NCBI RefSeq assembly: GCF_030719035.1
Contig: NZ_CP132203.1
Location: forward strand, 3,782,001 to 3,846,000
Source of the DNA: Hahella sp. HNIBRBA332
Lineage (GTDB): Bacteria; Pseudomonadota; Gammaproteobacteria; Pseudomonadales; Oleiphilaceae
Reading direction: 5' to 3'
Length of the DNA: 64,000 nucleotides
The position numbers and the translations under genes were made by a program. The notes under the pieces are model-generated. The model was not told the DNA's origin. It ran no database searches and saw only the letters and a program-made list of their open reading frames with translations. Positions 33,324 through 42,452 of this stretch are shown piece after piece (position 1 is the stretch's first letter; each line of letters opens with the position of its first letter).

Positions 33324-36062
33324 ATGCCAGATGACAACGGCCTGATAAGCAACGACTCCCCATCATCGTCGGGACGCGGCGAATGGCGAACTTTGCTTAT
33401 TATTGGCGCAGTCGCTGTTGTCAGCGCGCTTTCCGCCGGCTTATTCACTTCCGTTGAATCTCTTCCCTGGATCTGGCCCAGCGCCGCCGTTTGCGCCATT
33501 GCCTATTTCCGTTACGGGCTGCGCGCCCTGCCGGTTATCATTATCGCCACGTTTACCGGCGTGTTGGCGTTATGGCGCCAGGAAACCTCTCATCCGCTGA
33601 TTGCCGCACTCCCCCTTATCGTCGCTATCAGCGCCGCGCTTTGCGCACAGCCAATACTATTGAAGCGCCTGTATCTGCTGTTGCAGACAAACGTCACTCC
33701 ACCCCACTCGGAAACCCGGTTATGGAATCTGCTGGCCAGTCTGTTCCTGAGCGCCTTGGCGGCTGGCCTGCCTATCGCATTACTGGTAGGTGGAGCTATG
33801 CCTGGGGAAGTACTGCTGCAAACGACGCTTTATCTTCTGTACAGCATCGGCATGCCCATTCTGCTGACCGTCCCGATTTATACCCAGTGGCGTCGCAGGA
33901 AAGAGTTCTACGCTCTCGCCATCGCCCGGATCTGGGAGGTGCTGACATGGATCGCTTTACTCCTCATGGCGGGAGGTCTGCTGATTAAAAACGGCGGCAT
34001 GGCTTTATTCTTACTCCTGCCACTATTCGCCTGGTCGAGCTTGCGCTTTGGCCGTTTCGGCGGGGTGCTCGCGATCTCTCTGTCCGGACTGGCCGCGCTG
34101 CTGGCTTATGGTTACGGCGATACCGGATATGGCTCTCTCGCCCGCTTTAATCTGTTTCACAGCGAAGTGGCGGTGATGACCATATTCAGCCTCTACCTGT
34201 CTGCGCTCGCCGATGATCGCTCGCGAGTGGAAGACGCTATTGAGCAACTGGTGCAGCGACGCACCCGCGAGCTTGAGGCCATCAATCAGGAGTTGCAGGA
34301 CGAAGTACATATTCGCAAGCAGGCGGAGCGCTCATTCCGCACATCAACCCGTCGCTACCGCGCCATTATTGAAACAGCGGGAAGCCCCATCATTGTCATG
34401 GACAAGAACTTCCGCATCGTTCAGTGGAATGGCGCCGCCAGTCGACTATTCGGGTACCACCGGGAAGATATCTACGGCAAGAATTACATCACCTGCTTCG
34501 TGCCGAAGGCGTTTCAGGATGAAACCGCCTGGAAAATCACCAAGGTGCTGGAAACCGGCGTCCCGGTGGAAAATCTGGAAAGCGAAATGACTGCGGCGGA
34601 TGGCGGCTCCCACGTCATGCTGTGGAACATCAACCGCGTGGTGGATGTGGACGAGGAGCTGACCCAGGCGATCATTATCGGCCAGGACATCTCCACCATC
34701 CGCGAAACCCAGAACCAACTGCACTTTCTCGCCCACTACGATGTACTGACGGGCGCCGCCAATCGTCGCCTGTTCGAGGATCGCTGCCGCCAGGCTTTGA
34801 AGCAGGCCTCCCGCCGGCAACATGACGTCGGCTTGATCAGCTTGGATATAGACCACTTCAAACGCATCAACGACACCCTGGGTCACGACGCCGGCGATAC
34901 GCTGCTGCAGGAGATCTGCCGTCGTCTGGCGTCCTGTGTGCGGGAGGAAGACACTATCGCCCGTCTTGGCGGCGATGAGTTCGCCATCCTTCTGAACCGG
35001 GTCAACGGAGCCGAAGACTGTGAATTGGTGGGCCGCAACCTGCTGGAAGCCATTACCAAACCCGTCGAGCTGCCTGGACAGCAACTGGTGATCACCACCA
35101 GTATCGGCGTCACCGTGTCGCCCAGGGACGGCGTGGAATATTCTGTGCTGCTAAAAAACGCTGACATGGCCATGTACCGCGCCAAGAAAGCCGGTCGCAA
35201 CAACATCCAGATTTATCAGAAGGAAATGAACGACGAGCTCACGCACCAGATCAATACAGAGCAAGAGCTGCGCGCGGCCATATCCGGACATCAGTTCGAT
35301 ATCTACTATCAGCCCCAGATCGACCTGGAAAACCAGCATATTGTCGGACTGGAGGCCCTGCTGCGTTGGCGTCACCCCAAGCGGGGCGTGCTGGCGCCGC
35401 ATGAATTCATCACAGTGGCCGAACAAACCGGTCTACTGCCCGCCCTGGGCGAGTGGATCTTCTACAACGCCTGCCTGCAATGCAGGGCGATTCAGGCCAT
35501 GAGCCGCTCTCACGTACAAGTGGCGATCAACATTTCCGCACGCCAACTGCATCACCCTCAGATGGTGGAGACGTTGAAGCGAGTCATCGCCGAAATACGC
35601 GTCAATCCCGCATTTCTAAACCTGGAGATCGGCGAGCAGGTGTTGGTGAACAATCCTGCAGAAGCAGCGGATATATTAGGCAGGCTCAAGGAGATCGGCG
35701 TCAATATCACCATCGACAGCTTCGGCTCCGGCCTTTCTTCACTGTCCAACTTGGCCCGGCTACCGGTGGACGCAGTAAAAATCGACCGCGCCCTCACCCG
35801 CAACGTACCGGGAGACGACTATGACGCCGCCATTCTTGAGACTTTGCTCAGTATCGCCAGCCGCATGAATATGCGCGTCATTGTGGAAGGCATAGAGAGA
35901 ACAGAACAAGAAACCTTCTTCCGTAATCACAATGTTCGTTACGTACAGGGACATCTATACTCCCTGCCCATGCCTTCCGATCAATTGCCGGAGTTCTTTA
36001 ACGCCCTGAAGCAAGGCGTGCTTAACCCTGAAGGAGGTCAGATCGGCCTCCCGCTGAACTGA
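33324..36062 (+). CDS. MASE1-PAS-GGDEF-EAL cyclic-di-GMP protein
   Basis: This 912-residue inner-membrane protein has a MASE1-like sensor with about eight helices (about residues 20-300), a short coiled coil, a PAS domain (about 345-460), a GGDEF cyclase domain and a C-terminal EAL domain. The cyclase is intact: GGDEF at 549-553, with an I-site R540xxD543 five residues before it. The EAL domain has E677 (GLEALLRW), N in NISARQ, the VKIDR Lys and the VEGIE Glu. However, the usual DDFGTG is DSFGSG at 798-803, so one metal-binding Asp is Ser. I infer that the protein makes c-di-GMP and that its phosphodiesterase is weak or only regulatory. No partner gene adjoins. Confidence 0.93.
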   Translation: MPDDNGLISNDSPSSSGRGEWRTLLIIGAVAVVSALSAGLFTSVESLPWIWPSAAVCAIAYFRYGLRALPVIIIATFTGVLALWRQETSHPLIAALPLIVAISAALCAQPILLKRLYLLLQTNVTPPHSETRLWNLLASLFLSALAAGLPIALLVGGAMPGEVLLQTTLYLLYSIGMPILLTVPIYTQWRRRKEFYALAIARIWEVLTWIALLLMAGGLLIKNGGMALFLLLPLFAWSSLRFGRFGGVLAISLSGLAALLAYGYGDTGYGSLARFNLFHSEVAVMTIFSLYLSALADDRSRVEDAIEQLVQRRTRELEAINQELQDEVHIRKQAERSFRTSTRRYRAIIETAGSPIIVMDKNFRIVQWNGAASRLFGYHREDIYGKNYITCFVPKAFQDETAWKITKVLETGVPVENLESEMTAADGGSHVMLWNINRVVDVDEELTQAIIIGQDISTIRETQNQLHFLAHYDVLTGAANRRLFEDRCRQALKQASRRQHDVGLISLDIDHFKRINDTLGHDAGDTLLQEICRRLASCVREEDTIARLGGDEFAILLNRVNGAEDCELVGRNLLEAITKPVELPGQQLVITTSIGVTVSPRDGVEYSVLLKNADMAMYRAKKAGRNNIQIYQKEMNDELTHQINTEQELRAAISGHQFDIYYQPQIDLENQHIVGLEALLRWRHPKRGVLAPHEFITVAEQTGLLPALGEWIFYNACLQCRAIQAMSRSHVQVAINISARQLHHPQMVETLKRVIAEIRVNPAFLNLEIGEQVLVNNPAEAADILGRLKEIGVNITIDSFGSGLSSLSNLARLPVDAVKIDRALTRNVPGDDYDAAILETLLSIASRMNMRVIVEGIERTEQETFFRNHNVRYVQGHLYSLPMPSDQLPEFFNALKQGVLNPEGGQIGLPLN

Positions 36063-36087
36063 GACGAGCCTTCAAAGCGAGTCGCTT

Positions 36088-36327
36088 ATGCCCAAACGCT
36101 GGCCACCGTCAACGCCCCCACAAGATTGGTGGAGCGGCGCAAGCAAAGCCCCAAGCCAAACCGACGCCGACGGCGAACCCGCCAACCCTTGCGTGCGTAA
36201 CTGCTGCCTCGATGAACATGATGTCTGCTGCGGATGTAAGCGCACATTGCAGGAAATCCTGGACTGGAGCAGCTATTCCACCGCGCAAAAGTGGGATCTG
36301 CTGAAGCAACTACAGCAACGCAAATAA
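36088..36327 (+). CDS. DUF1289 Cys-rich small protein
   Basis: The 79-residue protein has a DUF1289 core, NPCVRNCCLDEHDVCCGCKRT followed by LQEILDWSSYSTAQKWDLL. The Cys pattern C-x3-CC-x6-CC-x-C suggests a metal site. The function of the family is not established. It lies between the c-di-GMP gene and thpR, 13 bases before the latter, and is probably co-transcribed with it. Confidence 0.82.
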   Translation: MPKRWPPSTPPQDWWSGASKAPSQTDADGEPANPCVRNCCLDEHDVCCGCKRTLQEILDWSSYSTAQKWDLLKQLQQRK

Positions 36328-36340
36328 CCCTACAACCGCC

Positions 36341-36952
36341 ATGAGATGCTTTTTTACCCTGGTTCCACCCCTTAGCGTCAAAGAGCGTCTGCTCTTGGAC
36401 ATGGAGCGCCTGCAAACACTGCATCCAGAGCTATCGCGCCACTATCGCTGGCAAACAAGGGAGCAGCTGCATATCACCCTGCATTTTTTTGCTGACCTTC
36501 ACCCTGAGGTAGCGCAGCGTCTGGTGGAGGACGTCCGCGAGTGTTTACAGGGCTTCCCGCCTTTTTCTATTGTGTTCGAGACCATTACCCCCTTTCCCAG
36601 CGTCCAGCGCGCGGGATACCTGACTGCGCAGATTAGAGCCAATGATCGTTTGCTAGCGCTGCATGAACATATCAAATCCCGCATAGCACATGTTGGGGAG
36701 CCCGTCGACGAACGTGTTTTTCGCCCTCACCTTACCTTGGCCAGAGGACGTTCCCGACGTCAGCGTCTGGATTTGCGAGCCAACCTGATCGCTCCACTCC
36801 AATTTTACGTAGAGGCTGTTGAACTTTATCAGAGCACACAGGGAACAAACGGCTCCATCTATCACAGCCTGGCGACCATGGACTTGTGTACCCGCTCTGA
36901 CGGTTGTGAGTTACAATCGGTTGTGAGTTACAATGGCGGGCTGAAACCTTAA
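36341..36952 (+). CDS. thpR: RNA 2',3'-cyclic phosphodiesterase (2H/LigT family)
   Basis: The 203-residue protein has both catalytic HxT/S motifs of the 2H phosphoesterase family, LHITLHFF and FRPHLTLARG. It opens the 2',3'-cyclic phosphate of RNA to a 2'-phosphate, and has RNA ligase activity in vitro in E. coli. Its length is close to that of E. coli LigT. The C-terminal 25 residues (CTRSDGCELQSVVSYNGG) are not part of the conserved fold. Confidence 0.85.
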   Translation: MRCFFTLVPPLSVKERLLLDMERLQTLHPELSRHYRWQTREQLHITLHFFADLHPEVAQRLVEDVRECLQGFPPFSIVFETITPFPSVQRAGYLTAQIRANDRLLALHEHIKSRIAHVGEPVDERVFRPHLTLARGRSRRQRLDLRANLIAPLQFYVEAVELYQSTQGTNGSIYHSLATMDLCTRSDGCELQSVVSYNGGLKP

Positions 36953-36995
36953 AAGTGGCTCCGTCCCACACCATTTTTACCCGGAATTAACAGCA

Positions 36996-37547
36996 ATGTT
37001 GTACCTGCTTTCAAAACTCCTTTTCAAATTCAGCGGCTGGACTTATGACGAAAAACCAGAGCTGTGGGAAGATAAGCAAGTGGTGATCGGCTTTCCTCAC
37101 ACCACAAACATGGACGGGGTGCGTATTCTGGCGCTGTTCTGTATTTACCGCCGCAAACTGCACACACTGGTCAAAAAAGATCTGTTTGTGTGGCCATTCT
37201 CCTGGTTCCTATCCAAATTCGGCTGTATCCCTGTAGACAGAGGCTCCAAAACCAATCTTGTCGATCAGATGCGTACGGAGTTCGCCAAACGCGCCACCTT
37301 TACCCTGGCCATCGCACCAGAGGCCACCCGCAACAAAATGCGGGAAGAGCGTAAACCCATACGCACTGGATTCTGGCATATCGCCAAAGCAGCCGGTGCG
37401 CCGATCATCCTGATGATGTCGGACAGCAAACGTAAGCGCGGCCGCATTCTGGGCAAAATCTTCCCCTCGGAATCCCTGCGAGACGACCTGCTAAAGATCA
37501 AGCAGATATATGCGGATCAGGGCGTAGATGTCATGATAGGCGCCTGA
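36996..37547 (+). CDS. Small 1-acyl-glycerol-3-phosphate acyltransferase-like protein
   Basis: The 183-residue protein has PlsC-family motifs: HTTNMD (H-x4-D catalytic pair), then GCIPVDRGSK and the substrate motif as PEATRNK, where PEGTR is usual. Lysophosphatidate acyltransferase activity is therefore likely but the specificity is open. There is no signal peptide; a weakly hydrophobic segment (VWPFSWFLSKFG) may touch the membrane. It is shorter than E. coli PlsC (245) and lacks an N-terminal membrane helix. It starts 43 bases after thpR. Confidence 0.82.
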   Translation: MLYLLSKLLFKFSGWTYDEKPELWEDKQVVIGFPHTTNMDGVRILALFCIYRRKLHTLVKKDLFVWPFSWFLSKFGCIPVDRGSKTNLVDQMRTEFAKRATFTLAIAPEATRNKMREERKPIRTGFWHIAKAAGAPIILMMSDSKRKRGRILGKIFPSESLRDDLLKIKQIYADQGVDVMIGA

Positions 37548-37649
37548 ACCAACTACTGAGCGAGAATGCGCAAGCCCCTTTCCAGGAAAAGCCTTCGTTG
37601 TATGGATAATCGGGTTCGCCAATAACGAAGCCTTTATACCCCTGAGACG

Positions 37650-38261
37650 ATGACACAAAGACGGATAGATACAACAGATAACGATAATGAATTAAGCCTG
37701 CTGTTGCGGGAGGTCCGGGCGTGCAGGCTGTGCGAACAGCACTTGGATCCCAACCCTGTTGTGAAAGTGGGCGCCGCCGCCCGTCTGATGATTATCGGGC
37801 AGGCGCCGGGGACTCGCGTGCACGCAACCGGCATTCCCTGGAATGATCCCAGTGGCGACAGGCTGCGCGCCTGGCTCGGTTTGGACAAAGGTATCTTTTA
37901 CGACACCAGCCGGATCGCCATCATGCCGATGGGATTTTGCTATCCCGGCAAAGGCCGCAGCGGCGACCTTCCTCCGCGAAAAGAGTGTCATCAACACTGG
38001 CACCACAAAATTCTGGCGCACCTGCCTCGTCTGGAGACTTTCCTATTGGTGGGACAGTACGCGCAGCAAGCTTATTTGCCGAATGCTTACAAAAGCTTAT
38101 CGGAAAACGTTATGCATTGGCGCGACTGGTTTCCCCGACTGGTTCCACTACCGCACCCTTCTCCTCGCAACACTTTATGGTTGAAGCAACGGCCCTGGTT
38201 TGAAGAAGAGGTGATTCCTCAGGTGCGGAATCACGTGCACGATTTACTTAGTTCCGACTGA
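37650..38261 (+). CDS. Uracil-DNA glycosylase superfamily protein, probable Fe-S (family 4/5-like)
   Basis: The 203-residue protein has the uracil-DNA glycosylase fold. Motif 1 is IIGQAPGTRVHATGIPWNDPSG (about 48-69), close to the family 4 GEAPG, and motif 3 is LPHPSPRN. Four cysteines, C25 and C28 (CRLC) and C97 and C113 (C-x15-C), match the spacing of the [4Fe-4S] cluster of family 4 enzymes. It would remove uracil or a similar lesion from DNA, but the Gln in place of the motif 1 Glu leaves substrate and activity uncertain. The last 14 bases overlap the convergent yqcC. Confidence 0.8.
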   Translation: MTQRRIDTTDNDNELSLLLREVRACRLCEQHLDPNPVVKVGAAARLMIIGQAPGTRVHATGIPWNDPSGDRLRAWLGLDKGIFYDTSRIAIMPMGFCYPGKGRSGDLPPRKECHQHWHHKILAHLPRLETFLLVGQYAQQAYLPNAYKSLSENVMHWRDWFPRLVPLPHPSPRNTLWLKQRPWFEEEVIPQVRNHVHDLLSSD

Positions 38262-38619
38262 ATCCCTGACCATCCGGCAATACGTCCCGCGCGTTGTTGA
38301 TGGCTTCGTCCACCTTGCGCAATGAAGCTAAAAGGCCAGCCACTTTACTCAGTTGCCCTTGATACGCCATTTCCGCCGCCGGCTCAATTCCACTACGCAT
38401 AGGCGGCATGGGCGCACGGTATTCCACAATCACTTTCATGCGTTCAATAAATATGAATTGCAGCCACTCATGGAACTCCAGCGTGTCTGCGCAAAATGGC
38501 GTCACACTGGCGAGAGCCTCCTCGTGCGGCGGGTCTTCCCGCCACAAACCTAAATTTCGGAGTTCCAATTCCAGCCCCAACAGGACATCCGCCAACTCTA
38601 CGTATACTCGATCTGTCAC
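38248..38619 (-). CDS. yqcC: YqcC family protein (DUF446)
   Basis: The 123-residue helical protein has the family's N-terminal ADVLLGLELELRNLGLW and the core FCADTLEFHEWLQFIFIERM. It has no known catalytic activity; in E. coli the gene lies beside truC, a tRNA pseudouridine synthase. Here no truC is adjacent. The start is GTG at 38619. It overlaps the 3' end of the convergent glycosylase-like gene. Confidence 0.85.
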   Translation of the reverse strand: MTDRVYVELADVLLGLELELRNLGLWREDPPHEEALASVTPFCADTLEFHEWLQFIFIERMKVIVEYRAPMPPMRSGIEPAAEMAYQGQLSKVAGLLASLRKVDEAINNARDVLPDGQGFSRN

Positions 38620-38678
38620 TACTGCCTACTCTTACAACAATTACGTGCTCAAAAAAACAATGCTCTGACACACGCTGA

Positions 38679-39467
38679 TCAAGCCTCGGACAAGACAGAC
38701 GCTCCTTGGAGCATCGTGTGCAATTCCTGAAACTGCTGTGTCAGCGGATGCTTGGGAGCGAAATGTATCAGAGGCTCATGCGCCTGATGAGATTCCTTCA
38801 TCTTCACGGAGGCGTTCAGGCGCACCGGCAGTACCGGCAAGCCTTCTTCCTTCATGGACTCAATAATCTGCGTCGGCAGATTCGCTCGCGGTTGAAACTG
38901 ATTCGCGACAATCCCTTCCACTTTAAGATCTTTGTTGTGGTCCTCCTGCAAATCCTGGATCTCCCCAAGAATGGAGTACAAGGCCTGCCGGGAGAAGTCG
39001 TCGCAATCAAACGGAATCAGACATCGCTGGGCGGCGATTAACGCCGATCGGGTGTAAAAATTCAAGGCTGGGGCGGTATCAATATAAATTCGGTCGAATA
39101 CGTCACCCAACTTCACCAGCGCATCGCGCAGCTTATAAATCTTGTGCCGCGCCTCCAGCTTACGCTCCAAAAACTCCAGCTCAGGACTGGCGGGCATGAC
39201 AAAAAGATTGGGATAACGAGTAGCGTGAATGAAATCATCCACCTTTTTATTGAATAAGTTGAAAGCCATGGTCTGCTCAAAAAAGTCCGCCACCGTGTCC
39301 TTCAACTCCATGACGTTGCGGCTCAGCAGATAAAGGCTCGAATTGCCTTGCGGGTCCAGATCCACAACCAAGGTCTTGGAGCCCTGCGCGGCGCTGATGG
39401 CGGCCAGATTACAGACAATACTGGATTTACCCACTCCGCCTTTTTGATTAAAGACTACTCTGCGCAT
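38679..39467 (-). CDS. ParA-family Walker ATPase
   Basis: The 262-residue cytoplasmic ATPase starts MRRVVFNQKGGVGKSS with the deviant Walker A motif KGGVGKSS. I placed the start at the ATG at 39467 because GGGGGGAT lies just upstream and ParA proteins begin this way; the longer ORF adds 24 residues. LVVDLDPQGNSS and YIDTAPALNF are the A' and B motifs. It is not next to a parB gene, so it is probably an orphan ParA for positioning of a protein cargo, not chromosome partition. It lies between yqcC and hda on the same strand. Confidence 0.85.
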   Translation of the reverse strand: MRRVVFNQKGGVGKSSIVCNLAAISAAQGSKTLVVDLDPQGNSSLYLLSRNVMELKDTVADFFEQTMAFNLFNKKVDDFIHATRYPNLFVMPASPELEFLERKLEARHKIYKLRDALVKLGDVFDRIYIDTAPALNFYTRSALIAAQRCLIPFDCDDFSRQALYSILGEIQDLQEDHNKDLKVEGIVANQFQPRANLPTQIIESMKEEGLPVLPVRLNASVKMKESHQAHEPLIHFAPKHPLTQQFQELHTMLQGASVLSEA

Positions 39468-39566
39468 AATCCCCCCGCTTATTTTTATATCCTGAAAATT
39501 CTTACTGATCAGGGGGGATTTTGCCAGCCAAACAGGCAAAAAGTTAGACCTTAAGGCCTGGAAGGG

Positions 39567-40265
39567 TCACCAATTCATCACAGATTTGACGAAAGGCACG
39601 GTTATGGGCCGTTTTTCCACCAGGGAAGCCTTGTCCAGTCGCTCCAAAATCAGAGAAAGCGAGCTTAAATCCCGTGGGGCGCGGCGCATAATGTACTGCT
39701 TAACCTCATCCGAAAGACGAAAGCCAATATTCGCCGCCTTGATATCCAGAACGTTAATGCGTTGCACCTCGTCCAGCTCAGGAAGGCGCACGCATTCTCC
39801 CCAAGCCAAGCGAGTCTTTAGGTCAGGTAACAAAAATGAGGTCTGGGAAGGCGCTTCCGCCGACGTGATCAGCCACTTGCAACCGCGATCGCGACAACGA
39901 TTAAACAAATGGAACAACGCCTCTTCCCACTCCGGCTGCCCGGCGATGGCGTCAATGTCATCGAAACACAGTACATCGAAAGATTCCAACCCGGCCAGCA
40001 CATCCACGCCAAAGTCCGCGTACTCACGCAAAGACAGATAAAAGCATTTCGCGTTGTGAAAGCCGTTACAGGCGGCCATCAGAAGGTGGGTTTTACCTTG
40101 AGCGGAGGCGCCGCAAATGGAAAACACGGTATCTTCAGACGCAGTGAGAAAGCGTTGAATGGACTGCACCACAACGCCGGAGGGGGGCTCGAAAAAGTTT
40201 TCCAGCGTAGCGCTTTCGCCATTCGACAGCCGCAGCGCCATTTGTGTGTTTTCTGATTTCCGCAT
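39567..40265 (-). CDS. hda: DnaA regulatory inactivator Hda
   Basis: Hda stimulates hydrolysis of DnaA-bound ATP on the clamp and so prevents over-initiation of replication. The 232-residue protein has the DnaA AAA+ domain without the DNA-binding domain: Walker A CGASAQGKTHLL, Walker B VLCFDDIDAIAG, sensor 1 WLITSAEAP, Arg finger region LLPDLKTRLAWG, and sensor 2 near APRDLSSLSLIL. Its typical N-terminal clamp-binding motif (QxxL/F-like: MALRLSNGESA) is near the start. Gene neighbourhood (DUF2066, purM) agrees with pseudomonads. Confidence 0.93.
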   Translation of the reverse strand: MRKSENTQMALRLSNGESATLENFFEPPSGVVVQSIQRFLTASEDTVFSICGASAQGKTHLLMAACNGFHNAKCFYLSLREYADFGVDVLAGLESFDVLCFDDIDAIAGQPEWEEALFHLFNRCRDRGCKWLITSAEAPSQTSFLLPDLKTRLAWGECVRLPELDEVQRINVLDIKAANIGFRLSDEVKQYIMRRAPRDLSSLSLILERLDKASLVEKRPITVPFVKSVMNW

Positions 40266-40301
40266 CTTCTACGCAAAGTCTAATAAGCAGTTACAGCGCC
40301 T

Positions 40302-40889
40302 TCACTTGGCCAGTCCGTTGCGAGCGCGATAAAATCTGCCTCCCCACAGAATCACGTAGTGCGCGCCGCTGATGCAACTGGTCAGCGCGACAACCCAGAC
40401 TCCGCCCTCAAGAGCCCATGGAGGCATGGCTATTCCCGCGAGATTCAAAATCACCGCAAGGATAAAGGTTATCTGGCTCAGCGTACTGAGCTTGCCCCAC
40501 AGCGAGGGCTGCATTTTATAGGCGCCGACCAGTTTGTGGTAGGTCAAGGCTCCCGCCACTATGATCACATCCCGGGCGAAGACCAACAAGGTCAACCAAA
40601 GTGGTAGAACCTGATTGTAAGTCAACACGATAAACACCGTGACCAGCAAAGCTTTATCCGCCAACGGATCGGTCACGGCGCCGAAACGACTTGACCATTT
40701 GCAGGCCCGCGCCAGGAAACCATCCAACGCATCAGAGACGCCTGCGACAAAAAACAGCCACATGGCTTCCCGATATAGTTCACGGGCCAGACAGTATGCG
40801 ATCGGCCCAATCAGGAAAATGCGCAACACGGTTATGACATTAGGGATATGTCTCCACTCTAATCGCAAATCCTGCTTTCCTCCGGCCAT
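40302..40889 (-). CDS. CDP-alcohol phosphatidyltransferase (PgsA-like)
   Basis: The 195-residue membrane enzyme of phospholipid synthesis has the full CDP-alcohol motif: DALDGFLARACKW followed by SRFGAVTDPLADK (D-x2-DG-x2-AR-x(n)-G-x3-D-x3-D). About five or six membrane helices are visible. Together with NVITVLRIFLIGPIAYCL at the N terminus it looks like phosphatidylglycerophosphate synthase. In pseudomonads the housekeeping pgsA lies elsewhere (next to uvrC), so this may be a second enzyme; I give no symbol. It lies upstream of hda on the same strand. Confidence 0.9.
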   Translation of the reverse strand: MAGGKQDLRLEWRHIPNVITVLRIFLIGPIAYCLARELYREAMWLFFVAGVSDALDGFLARACKWSSRFGAVTDPLADKALLVTVFIVLTYNQVLPLWLTLLVFARDVIIVAGALTYHKLVGAYKMQPSLWGKLSTLSQITFILAVILNLAGIAMPPWALEGGVWVVALTSCISGAHYVILWGGRFYRARNGLAK

Positions 40890-41039
40890 GAAAAAATCTG
40901 AAGTTATCCGGAAACCTGTTGCGTCGTCATTCCGTGTGACGGCCCGGCGTACGGGCGTCGCTCTAATTGAATACTGCTCTCTAGCTCACCCTGACGAAAG
41001 AGACCGCAGCTTGGGGAAACGCCAGGGCCTCTAGTCAGC

Positions 41040-42155
41040 CTAGCGGTCGCCCGCCCAGGAATAATAAAGTCTGCGTCCGACCTCTTCCTGAGTAGAAGGA
41101 CCTAACTCAGGACGCAGTCTTGGCTGTAGCGCCAGATGTTCCGCCAGCTGTTCGGGGTAACCATTCAGCTTCAATTGAAAACGTACGATGTCTTCACCGA
41201 CATACACAGGCTCCGCTTTCTTAACTGGAGCCAGTTGACGCATATACTTGAGAATATCCGCATAAGCGCGGAAATCCGTAACATTCGACACTTCCACGGT
41301 CACTTCATCACCCTGGGCGTCCACCCCCAGGTTAACCGCATACTTATGGGCCAGCGACAGCGCTACGGACTCCATCATCTTATCCGCCATAGCGCTGATT
41401 GTGTCCGCTTCGACATTCTCTTCCGCGATTTTCTGGCCACTGACGCGCAACTGCCACATGCCGCTCCAACGACCGCTTCTCGGATAGGCTCGCACCATCA
41501 GGATAGAGTCATGACTGTAACGCGTGGAAGACGCCTCAACAGGCTCCGCGAAAAAACCCCATAAATCCGAAGTATTCAGACTGGACGCATCCTGCAGATC
41601 CATCAACGGCAACAATAGAGGCACACCCCAACGCTGCGCGGAATATTTCACCGCAGCCACCAAGTTGTGAGAAGCGCCTTCGCCCAGGATCTCACGTCCG
41701 CGATCGCCTTCCACCGCCATCCATACCAGCACCTGCGGCCGATTGCGGCCCCATACGGGTACTTTGTACTGACTGAGCAGGTTCTCAAACCCCTGTGCGG
41801 AGTAATGCGCTTTCAATACAAGCAGACGACGCGGACCGGAACCTGAATCCACTACCGCGTATCCATAACTGTATTCCTCCAACAGACGCGGCGCCTGCTC
41901 CGCCAACACCGCCACATCCAAGACATTGCGCCAGCCGCCATTACCTGCGACGCGATCCATGACCATGCCTGCGCCTTTCTCGACAGCTTCGGCGCGTTCT
42001 TTCGGGTTCTGTCCGGAAACTGGCACTTCCACGTCATAAATATCGCTGATCGCGACAGCGTGGGCATATCCGCACAGTAAGAATAAAGATAAAAACGACA
42101 GTATCCGGCGTTTCAGGACGATCGCCCGGAACAACAATCTAGCGGCCTGTTTCAA
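41040..42155 (-). CDS. DUF2066 secreted protein
   Basis: The 371-residue protein has a signal peptide (RRILSFLSLFLLCGYAHA cleaved near residue 34) followed by IYDVEVPVSGQNPKERAEAVEKG, the conserved start of the DUF2066 family. The family has no known function; its gene is regularly found next to purM and hda in this group. The mature protein is mixed alpha/beta with no catalytic motif that I recognise. It is divergent from purM, with a 297-base intergenic region. Confidence 0.85.
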   Translation of the reverse strand: MKQAARLLFRAIVLKRRILSFLSLFLLCGYAHAVAISDIYDVEVPVSGQNPKERAEAVEKGAGMVMDRVAGNGGWRNVLDVAVLAEQAPRLLEEYSYGYAVVDSGSGPRRLLVLKAHYSAQGFENLLSQYKVPVWGRNRPQVLVWMAVEGDRGREILGEGASHNLVAAVKYSAQRWGVPLLLPLMDLQDASSLNTSDLWGFFAEPVEASSTRYSHDSILMVRAYPRSGRWSGMWQLRVSGQKIAEENVEADTISAMADKMMESVALSLAHKYAVNLGVDAQGDEVTVEVSNVTDFRAYADILKYMRQLAPVKKAEPVYVGEDIVRFQLKLNGYPEQLAEHLALQPRLRPELGPSTQEEVGRRLYYSWAGDR

Positions 42156-42378
42156 GCCATCCTCCCGTATTTTTCAAACTACGGACGACCCGACGCAATC
42201 GCCCGGGAGCGCCCTTTTCGCCCCTTCCACCACAGTATCGTCAGGCGGGTGATATACGGAGCCTAAGCACGACAGGCAAGGATACACCATTTAACTTTTC
42301 TCCACTATTAAAGCCGATTAACTTCAATGCCGCCCGACTCTTCAGTCGAATAGCCGCTACGACTTATTGTTTACTGCA

Positions 42379-42408
42379 TTGGCGCTGGGGGAACTGGGCT
42401 GTTAAAAT
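42379..42408 (+). promoter_or_regulatory. Candidate purM promoter
   Basis: TTGGCG (42379-42384) and TAAAAT (42403-42408) are separated by 18 bases, 45 bases before the purM start. I see no good PurR box. Confidence 0.4.
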
Positions 42409-42452
42409 ACGCCTCCTTTCCGTGGACCTACGCTATAGGGCAGACACCTATT

